NCBI GenBank assembly: GCA_024500155.1
Contig: CM044858.1
Span: 34,329,786-34,393,785, forward strand
From: Chenopodium formosanum
Taxonomy: Eukaryota; Streptophyta; Magnoliopsida; Caryophyllales; Amaranthaceae
DNA length: 64,000 nt
Direction of reading: 5' to 3'
The first letter of the stretch is position 1; the number at the start of each line of letters is the position of its first letter. The notes under the pieces are model-generated. The model ran no database searches. It was not told where the DNA came from and saw nothing but the letters and a program-made list of their open reading frames with translations. Of this stretch, positions 56,295 to 64,000 are shown piece by piece. Made by a program: the position numbers and the translations under genes.

Positions 56295-56809
56295 TGTTTT
56301 GGGTAAAATTACCCTGCCACGTGGCGGCCTGAGAGCACGACGCGTGTCTACCCATTATTAGGACACTTGTCCTTGCCATGTAGGTCTATGCAAAGGCCAA
56401 TTGAGAAGTGACACGTGGACACCACTGTCACACCAAGGAATGACGGCTTTCAAGCCCAATTCTCCATGACTTGTCATAGCCCACCAAATCTAGGTCACAT
56501 GACCTAGAGTAAGGGCACATTTTCCCATGACCCTATAAATAGGGAGAGATTCCCCATTTTGGGGACAAGTTGATTCAATCATTTATTACATCACCTGCGT
56601 TTCTTTCACATCAGAGAAAGCACCTGATCTCGGGATCTGTAAAGATCTCACCTTTACTTCCACGCCTTTTACTCTCCTACACGTTCTAAATTGACCGTCG
56701 GAGGCGGAACTCCAACCAACAGGAGTTTCCGTTGTTTTGCAGGTACAGGCCACGCCGGACCAATCTTCGAGCTGTAACTCTCCCGAGGGACTAAAAACAC
56801 CCAAAACAT
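56295..56809 (+). mobile_element. 5' LTR of Tat-like Ty3/gypsy element
   Basis: Starts TGTTTTGGGTAAAATTACCC and ends CCCAAAACA directly before the primer-binding site. A CCCTATAAATAGGG box is at about 56531-56544, with a likely start 25-30 bp later. About 515 bp. No 3' partner LTR is in the window, so length and TSD cannot be confirmed. Confidence 0.8.
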
Positions 56810-56828
56810 TTGGCGCCGTCTGTGGGGA
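56810..56828 (+). other. primer-binding site
   Basis: TTTGGCGCCGTCTGTGGGG follows the LTR end; the TGGCGCCGTCTGTGGGGA form is common after 5' LTRs in plant Tat-type gypsy elements. Confidence 0.75.
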
Positions 56829-56840
56829 GAGTACCTCAAG

Positions 56841-58692
56841 ATGGTTCAAGAGTCTGTACCACCTCCTGATCCTAGCAATCTATCACCGGTTATCCAACCG
56901 GTAACCCAAGAAAATCCTCAACCGGGAAGATCTGGTATTCCTCAGTCAGTCAGCCGGCCTCAGCCAGAGGTCGTCACTGAGGATGAAACTGATGATGATG
57001 ATGATGTGGAGACGTATGTAGCCAAGGACGGCTCCTTCATCTCCAAGTACAGACGTTCTAGAGACCAGCTAAAACGGAATATCGACCAGGAGGGTCCAAG
57101 CAAACGGCCCCCTGGAAGGTCAGAAGGAAAAGCCCCCGAGAGCAAGGGGGACACCCCAGTCACTCGGGAGGAACTCTTGAAGTTCATGAAATCCTTCAAG
57201 GGTGAAATCAAAGAAATGATCAGCAAAGGCAAGGTTGGTTCTAGCAAGAGCCACCCGACCAAGAAGACTCCCTCTTCTGCAAAGAAGAAGCCAGTCAAGG
57301 ATAGGCAGCCGACTCCCCATCCAAAGGAGAAGGCAGCCGCACGACTTGACTGGACCAAGATCCTCCTGCCCATTGGTCCTTTGAGGAACATCCGGCATGA
57401 TCAGCCGGAAACCAGCAGAAAATCATCTCATGACGCTCGGCACATCATCGAGCGAAGAAGACATCAGCAGCTGTCTGAGTCAGCCTCAACCTCGAGCTTT
57501 CTAGACAGCTTCAAGGAAACCTCTATAAGGAACTCATTGTCCTTAAATGAGAGTGGAACTGGTGGCAAGTCCGCTCAGCTTGGTCCCCAACTAATTGGAC
57601 GCGCCCCACCCGCGCCTCAGGCGCCATATGGTCAATATGACCTTCAATTCATGCAACCGGCCCCTTTTGGAGGTCAGGCGGCATATGTCCGGCCTTTGGA
57701 CTGGCAGCTCCGTTTGCTTAGACTTGGTGAACAACCTTCTGCGTTCACCAGGGAGATAACCGAGGTGGTTCAACCTGCTAAGGTTAAGAATGTGTTGGTT
57801 GGTACCTATGATGGTACTGCCAATCCAGAAGACCACCTCATGGCGTACACTAACTTCATGTATTTACAGGGGTTGGATGATGCCACCTGGTGCCGTTGCT
57901 CCCGGCCACATTGAAGGGCATTGCCCAGCAATGGTTTGGCAATCTGCCAGCCGAATCCATTGATAGCTTCAAGAAGCTAGCCTTCTTGTTCGCTTCCAAC
58001 TTCTCAATGAACATCCTTGCGAAGAAAAAACAAGTCTTAACTTGAGCACCATTAGGCAGGGTGAGAAGGAGGGCCTTCGCTCATACGTCAGGCGGTTCAA
58101 CCTGACCCGGATTCAAATCCAGGGGTTGTCTGACGATGTATCTTTCACAGACTTCTTTAAGGGTCTGAAAGATGGGTCGACATTTAAGTTCGACCTGGTC
58201 AGGAAAGGGGCATTCACCCTACAGGCGGCATTGAGGGAGGCCGAAAGCTTCATACAAGCGACCGACCTCTACTCGTCTGGAAATCAGTCGAACCCTAAGA
58301 AGTACGACAAACCAAAAGACAGCCGGCCTAGCCAGCCGGCCAAAAAGAAGGAAGAGAACAAGAAAAGAAAGGAAGTCTGGGCGGTGGATGACTCAGATCA
58401 ACCGTCCTGGAAGAAAAAGAAAGAGTTTAAACCGTACGTCCCCAAGTACGAGTTTAACAAGGACTGCAACTCCATTTTCATGGAGATCAAGGATAGGATA
58501 TCCGTTGAGAAGCCGAATCCTATGAAGAGTTCCCTCCAGAAGCGGAACAAAAATAAATTTTGCCAATTCCATGAGGAAGTTGGCCACGATACCAACGACT
58601 GCTTTTGTTTACAAAGGGCGTTGGATCGTCTGGCGGACCAGGGGATGTTGAAAACTTACATCTCCAAGTCCAAGGGGAAGAATCCAGGATAG
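56841..58692 (+). pseudogene. gypsy gag with frameshifts
   Basis: ATG at 56841 opens a charged, Pro-rich N-terminal region of about 300 residues. The retrotransposon Gag core starts near 57790 (VGTYDGTANPEDHLMAYTNF). A frameshift at about 57898 moves it to a second frame (LKGIAQQWFGNLP) and another within an A-run near 58025 to a third (STIRQGEKEGLRSYVRRFN). The zinc knuckle-like CQFHEEVGHDTNDCFCLQ is at about 58558-58611, a CX2HX4HX4C form. The domain order is that of Tat-lineage gypsy Gag. It ends with TAG at 58690-58692, in frame with the protease region. Confidence 0.85.
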
Positions 58693-59484
58693 GCGTCAAA
58701 GGCCGTCCAGCCTACTAGTAGTACGGACACTGATAAAGATCCGGTCTACACTATAGCAGGTGGATTCTCCTGTGGAGGCCCTACTATTCGGGGCACCAAG
58801 AGCCATCTGAGGCAGATGGACTCGGCTGTTGATGAGGAGCAGACGTCTGCTAGCAGCACCTTTCCTGATGTCCTGATTACTGAGAAGGACAGGGGCAGGG
58901 TTTGCCGCCCACATGACGATCCGGTTGTCATTGAATGCAAAGTCGCCAACCAGCTGGTTGGACGAATACTTATAGACACCGGTAGCTCCTCAGACATCAT
59001 CAGTTACAAGTGCTTGCAAAAGCTTAAGTACAAGCCCAGCAGCATGCACCCGGTGTCCCACCCCCTGGTTGGTTTTGGGGTTGGAATGGTGTACCCAGCC
59101 GGCCGAATCGACTTACCCATCCGGCTGGGAGAAAAAGGAGAAGGACGACACCTAGTCGTTAAATTCTTGGTCGTTGAGGAATTAACCGCCTATAACATTA
59201 TTTTAGGACGGCCCACCCTCAACGAAGCCAAGGCTGTAATCATCCCTTCGCTCATGCTGATCAAGTATGAAAAGGATGATGGCTATGTTGGTTCCTTGAA
59301 TGGGGATCAGAAGACGGCCCGGGAGTGCTATCTCTCGGCTGTCAAAGATACAGTGGCCCCAGATGGTCAGGGGCAGGAACCAATAGACCTTGACGAAGTC
59401 AAGGATGCCAGCCAAGCCCCACCAGCAGCCGGAAAGAAAAGAAAAATGACCCAGCTGGTGGAGGTGAAGAAAGAAAAGAAATAG
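58693..59484 (+). pseudogene. gypsy aspartic protease
   Basis: In the same frame as the second half of gag, separated only by the TAG at 58690. LVGRILIDTGSSSDIISYKC near 58950-59010 has the catalytic DTGSS. NIILGRPTLNEAKAVIIPSL near 59190-59250 is the second conserved protease block (ILGRP). A Lys-rich tail ends at TAG 59482-59484, which again is in frame with the following reverse transcriptase region. Confidence 0.85.
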
Positions 59485-61448
59485 CAATCACTGACCGGAG
59501 AGCGGTCAGATGAGCTCCGTCCGCAGTCGGCTGGTGAGCATATCGATCTCGCTCTAGACGACTCTCGTCCGGATCGAACTATAAAGGTTGGGACGGCTGC
59601 TTATGCTAAGTTGGGTGTAGACTTACATCTCCTGCTGAAAGAATTCAAAGATATTTTTGCCTTTGAAGTGGAAGAGATGCCAGGCATCAGCCCGGATCTC
59701 GCTGTCCACAAACTCGCCGTGGATCCAAAGAGAAAGCCTATCCGGCAAAAGAAAAGAAACCACGGCGAGGAGAGAAGTCAGGCGGCAGGCGCCGAAGTGA
59801 AAAATTGTTGGACGCTGGGTTCATTCGGCCATGTAACTTCCTTGATTGGGTTGCAAATGTTGTGCTTGTGAAGAAGCCGAATGGTACCTAGCGCATGTGT
59901 GTTGACTATACGGACCTCAACAAGGCATGTCCCAAGGACAGCTATCCTCTTCCAAAGATCGACAGCCTTGTCGACTCTACAGCCGGTCATGCCTTGATGA
60001 GTTTCATGGATGCCTATTCAGGTTTCCATCAGATCCCCCTGTGGACGAAAGATCAAGAGAAGACGGCCTTCGTCACTGATCAGGGGTTGTTCTGTTATAC
60101 GGTGATGCCGTTTGGTTTGAAGAATGCGCCTGCTACTTTCCAACGAATGATTAACACGGTTTTCATAAATCAAATTGGAAGGAATGTAGAGGCGTACATT
60201 AATGATATGATAGTTAAATCAAAGCTCCAGGCGGATCACCTTGCTGATCTCCGAGAAACCTTCACCACACTCAAGCGGCATAGGGTTATGTTAAATCCCA
60301 AGAAATGTGTTTTTGGTGTTGAGTCTGGGAAGTTTATCGGATTTTTAATTGATCAAAGGGGAATAGAGGCTAACCCCGAGAAGATACAGGCGGTAATTGA
60401 CATGAAGTCACCCCGTACTGTTAAAGAAGTTCAGAAGTTAACCGGTTTCCTGGCGGCCTTGGGAAGATCTCTCAACCGGTCAGGTGACAAATGCCTCTAC
60501 TTCTTCCAAGCTATCAGGAAGAAGACTAGGTTTGAATGGGGGGATGATGCTGAGGCGGCCTTCCAGAAATTGAAAGAACACTTGCACTCTTTGCCAAGGC
60601 TAGTCAGCCCTCTGCTCAAAGAGACGTTATTCATGTATCTGGCGGTCTCTGATCATGCCCTCAGTGCTATTCTCCTTGCTGAGAGAGACGGCATCCAGCT
60701 CCCTGTCTATTTCGTTAGCCATGTTCTTAGGAATGCTGAGTTCTGGTACCCCATGGTTGAAAAATTTGGCCTCGCTCTTTATATGGCATCCAAGAAGTTG
60801 AAACCTTACTTCTTGGCACATCCGGTCGTTATATACACGGACCAACCTCTCAAGCGGCCAATGTCAACCTTGGAGTCATCCGGTAGAATGTTAAAATGGG
60901 CTATTGAAATGCAAAGTCTTGAAATCACTTACGAACCAAGGAAGGCAGTGAAGGGTCAGGCGTTCGCCGACTTCATTGTTGAAATGACACGTCCGATTCC
61001 TCCGGATAACCCCAATCAGGTTTGGAAAGTGTATGTGGACGGGAGCTCTACAAAAAATGGTTGTGGTGCAGGCGTTATCTATGAGTCTCCTGAAGGAGAT
61101 AAATTTGAGTATGCACTACGATTCAAGTTTCAAGCCTCAAACAATGAGGCGGAGTATGAGGCCCTACTAGCCGGCATCCATATGTGTAAGGCGGCTGGGG
61201 CAACAAAAATTGACGCCTACTCTGATTCGCAATTGGTTGTTAGCCAGTATGAGGCTGTTTTTGAAGCAACCCATCCAGCTATGATCAAATATCTTCAGGC
61301 GGTCAAAGAGGAAGCCGGGACACTTGAAGAATTCCACTTGAGTCAAGTTCCTCGGTCAAACAACAATCAGGCGGATGCACTGTCTAAGTTAGCATCCTCC
61401 GCCTGCTGTGACACACCTCGGTCAGTCTTTTGGGAAGTTCTGGAATAA
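59485..61448 (+). pseudogene. gypsy reverse transcriptase and RNase H
   Basis: The first part reads FKDIFAFEVEEMPGI and KPIRQKKRNHGEE. A one-base frameshift near 59803 and a TAG at 59889-59891 (in place of Trp before RMCVDY) follow. From 59895: CVDYTDLNKACPKDSYPLP, FMDAYSGFHQIPL, VMPFGLKNAPATFQRMI, then VEAYINDMIVKSK near 60190-60220. The catalytic YVDD is YIND, with the first Asp changed to Asn. The connection and RNase H domain follow (WKVYVDGSSTKNGCGAGV, NNEAEYEALLAGI, AYSDSQLVV, NNQADALSKLA), with acidic residues intact. A TAA at 61446-61448 separates it from the integrase in frame. Confidence 0.9.
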
Positions 61449-62590
61449 AGGAGTATATATGAAGAGCCCATTGGAGTCCTTGACCGAAGTTCCACCTGGA
61501 TGGATGGCATCAGGGCTTACCTTACTGATGGAACGCTTTCGGATTCACCTCAGGAGGCGGCCATCCTGAAAAAGCGAGCTGCAAACTTCGAGATGAGAAA
61601 CGGAGAACTCTTCAAGGCTGGCTTCCTTAAGCCTCTCTTGATGTGTGTTACCCCAGAGAAGGGGAAGGAGATTCTCGAAGACCTACATGCGGGGTTCTGT
61701 GCCTCCCATATAGGCGGCAGGTCTTTGGCTGTCAGAGCCAGACGGCACTACTTTTGGCCAACTCTTGAATCAGATGCCATGGAAATGGTTAAAAAATGTG
61801 ACAAGTGTCAAAGGTTTGGCAAAATGATCCACCATCCGGCTACTGATCTGACGACAATCCACAGCCCGGTCCCGTTTGCTAAATGGGGCATGGACATCCT
61901 TGGTCCTTATACGACTGCTCCAGGCGGAAAACGCTACATTTTGGTGGTTGTGGATTACTTCACCAAGTGGGTGGAGGCAGAGGCGGTCAAGAACATCAAG
62001 ACAAAGGATATCATCTCTTTCATTTGGAAGAACATCATCACCCGGTTTGGGGTACCTATGTCTATGGTGTTTGATAATGGCCCTCAGTTTGAAACACCTC
62101 AACTCACAACTTGGTTGGGAGATCAAGGCATCTCTAGCTACTTTGCTTCAGTTGGTCGACCTCAGGCAAACGGCCAAGTTGAAGCCTTCAACAAACTCAT
62201 CTCAGACGACATCAAGAAGAAAATTGAAAGAGTCGGTGGCTTATGGGCAGAAGAATTAATCCATGTCCTGTGGGCCATCCGGAAAACTACAAAAGGGGTG
62301 ACTGGTGAAACTCCATTTCTCATGGTCTATGGTGCTGAGGCTGTCTTGCCCATTGAATGCTATGAGCCTACTCTAAGAATCATGTTGTATGATGAAGAGG
62401 CAAATTGGGAAGCCATGCGGCTTGCATTGGACTCCCTCCCAGAACGCAGGGGCAATGCTGCCCTGCGACATGAGATATACCGTCTGAGAATGACCAGAGC
62501 CTACAACAAGAAAGTACACAAGCGCCCTTTGAAAGTGAATGACCTTGTGTTACGAAAAATGGAGGCAGTCGGTAGGGCGAATGAACTTGG
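61449..62590 (+). pseudogene. gypsy integrase, 3'-truncated
   Basis: Same frame as the preceding RNase H. The HHCC zinc domain is visible (HAGFCASHIGGRSLAV, FWP, CDKCQRFGK). The core has WGMDILGPY, VFDNGPQF and VEAFNK, giving all of D, D and E. TPFLMVYGAEAVLPIE follows, then RRGNAALRHEIYRLRM. The chain stops abruptly after VGRANELG at about 62590, where the C-terminal end, purine tract and 3' LTR should follow. There the second copy of the duplication begins, so the element is cut, not terminated. Confidence 0.9.
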
Positions 62591-62600
62591 AAATTCGAAT
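62591..62600. other. junction filler, duplicated from nearby
   Basis: AAATTCGAAT lies between the last integrase codons and the first base of the second copy. The same ten bases recur at about 62637-62646 (and 53332-53341), inside the duplicated unit. A short templated insertion at an end-joining junction is the simplest explanation. Confidence 0.6.
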
Positions 62601-62737
62601 TGACAATGACGTATTGACAAGTTTCCAAAGTATGAAAATTCGAATAATGTTTTTATAATATTTCCTTTTTCTTTTAGTTTTTTAAGTGTAATCCATTTGT
62701 AATTTGATATTTGAACTTATATACCGAATCTTTACTA

Positions 62738-62998
62738 CTTCCTCCGTTTTATATTATTGCACCCTACAAGTTTGACACAATAATTTTGGTAGTGGGGAAA
62801 ATAAAGAGAGAGAAAGGTAAAAATACAAAAGTGTCCATGTAATATAACATAAATTAAATAATGAGTGTGAAAAAGTAAGGGTATGTTGGGTATTTGTAGT
62901 GTGAATATAAATATTTTTTGTCCTAAAATAGAAATGGTGCAATATTTGTGAAACTTCCTTAAAAGACAAGTGGTGCAATATTAAAAGAACGGAGGAAG
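62738..62998. mobile_element. Stowaway MITE (copy 2 of duplicated pair)
   Basis: Identical in structure to 53433-53693, with two base differences noted inside. It arrived by duplication, not by an independent insertion. Confidence 0.85.
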
Positions 62999-63584
62999 TA
63001 TATATTTTATTTTATATTTCTTATGATTCCAAATCCGCACTTTAAAATTACTAGATACGTCATTGTCTAACATGACTGTGTTTTTAATAAAAAGTCATTA
63101 AATTATTAGATTTTACTTGTAATAAAAAGTCATTAAATTATTAGATTTTACTTGTCATATAATTTCTTCAAATTGCTAATGGGACAAATATTTTTCTAGA
63201 ACGTAGAGGGGATGAGATAATAAATCGTGTTTTACTTGAATGAGAAATATGAATTGGCTAACTAACTTTTGAATGGTTGAAGACAGAGGTTTAGGATGTC
63301 GTATCACTCTTATGTAACATAGTCAGAAAATGAACTACTTCAACTCAAAACACTCTTTCAAATTGTAATTTATTGTATTGTGAGTACACGTGTTTTTAGT
63401 GCGTGTAACACCCAGTTCTTTAAAAAACTAATAATAATAAAAAAAGAGCGTAACACCCAGTTCACCCTTTGGGCTAATCTAAATTCGAGGATTAGTTATG
63501 GGTGGTTAGGTTTCAATCCCCTCCCAATTGTTGTTGCGGGGATTAAACATGAGTTTTCCTTACCAAGTGTAGTCCCAGTCACCA

Positions 63585-64000
63585 ATAGAGCTGTCAATTT
63601 GGGTATTCAAGTCGAGTTCGGGTCGGATAAAATTAAATCTCGGGTTAAATCAGGATCAAGTTATGTCAGTTCAATCTAGCCTCAGGTCAGGTTTATGTTC
63701 GGGTCAAGTCAATTTCTATTTAAAATATTCTGGGTCGTTCACCTTTTCAGGTATAGGTCGGGTTCGATTCGAGTCAAATTCAGATCGGCTTCCATTTCAG
63801 GTTCGAATTATGTTGAGTCGGGTTTGGGTGGGTTAATAGATGGTGCCTTCAGGTCGCGTTAGTGTTGAGTCAGGTTTTGGTTTAAGTTCAAGTCTAATTA
63901 ATATCGACGAGGTCAAGTTGAACTTATATAATTACATATGCCTTCCAAAATTTGATCAATCATTATCTAGATTTTATTAAATATATACACGAGTAATAGA
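63585..64000. mobile_element. hAT MITE with GGGTC repeats (copy 2, partial)
   Basis: Left 416 bp of the counterpart of 54280-55065, with the same left flank AGTCACCA. The window ends before its right TIR. Confidence 0.75.

Larger units (their letters stand above)
53296..62590. repeat. first copy of a 9.3-kb direct duplication
   Basis: 53296-54695 matches 62601-64000 at a constant offset of 9305 bp with about ten differences in 1.4 kb (roughly 99% identity). The copy therefore starts immediately 3' of the LINE's right-hand TSD and, if complete, its unit ends in the gypsy integrase at about 62590. Both copies begin TGAYAATGACGTATTGAC. Only the first 1.4 kb of the second copy is in the window, so the full extent is unknown. 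Confidence 0.8.
62601..64000. repeat. second copy of direct duplication, window-truncated
   Basis: Aligns to 53296-54695 without visible indels. Contains a Stowaway MITE at 62738-62998 and the left part of a hAT MITE from 63585 (preceded by AGTCACCA at 63577-63584). It runs off the end of the window, so whether an entire further 9.3-kb unit follows cannot be seen. Confidence 0.85.

Noticed and set aside
53296..62600. The two 1.4-kb direct repeats as LTRs of the gypsy element
   Set aside because: The gypsy element has its own 5' LTR end at 56809 followed by a normal primer-binding site, and the repeats contain other transposons and lack TG/CA ends.

Overview
This window reads as heterochromatic or intergenic DNA of a flowering plant, almost certainly a eudicot. 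It is AT-rich, I found no convincing host protein-coding gene, and nearly everything recognisable is transposon. The mix (Tat-like Ty3/gypsy, several Ty1/copia types including SIRE-like LTRs, RNase H-bearing L1 LINEs, an RTE LINE, hAT and Stowaway MITEs) is typically plant. I cannot name the species from the sequence; Caryophyllales is only a guess. Many insertions could be delimited exactly because target-site duplications (TSDs) are still visible.

Layout. 1-15400: AT-rich DNA with solo LTRs (594-2179, 2507-4644, 7193-8538), a Stowaway MITE split by a LINE fragment (6201-6878), short hAT/Stowaway/Helitron-like elements, dispersed local repeats, and a small inverted-repeat locus with a TATA box on the minus strand (12395-12613). 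15404-16509: Harbinger-like and Stowaway MITEs, one carrying a SINE. 16579-22385: a hAT-type element holding a deleted Tat-like element (17044-21009), which itself holds a hAT MITE, plus another hAT MITE. 22712-31770: a decayed Ty1/copia element opened by a reverse Tat-like LTR, a solo LTR that holds a SIRE-like solo LTR, and a Harbinger-like MITE. 31973-32679: hAT element. 34050-34810: large imperfect inverted repeat. 36327-36630: a second inverted-repeat locus, paralogous to the first, again downstream of a TATA box. 36876-37198: TRIM-like remnant. 37205-44535: a relic LINE RNase H region split by a complete but dead copia element (37444-43973). 45510-53261: an apparently full-length minus-strand L1-type LINE with a 14-bp TSD, broken by a solo LTR. 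53296-64000: a roughly 9.3-kb segment (MITE, hAT, RTE LINE fragment, Tat-like gypsy 5' LTR plus gag-pol) followed by the start of a second, about 99% identical copy.

How the parts relate. The polyproteins are all broken by stops, frameshifts or catalytic substitutions, many of them G-to-A or C-to-T, as expected for methylated, silenced DNA. Nesting gives a relative order of insertions. The most biologically intriguing signal outside transposons is the pair of paralogous, TATA-associated, miRNA-like hairpin loci at about 12.4 kb and 36.5 kb, both lying near copies of a small local repeat family. The most striking structural signal is the recent direct duplication at the right end, with an apparent filler at its junction.
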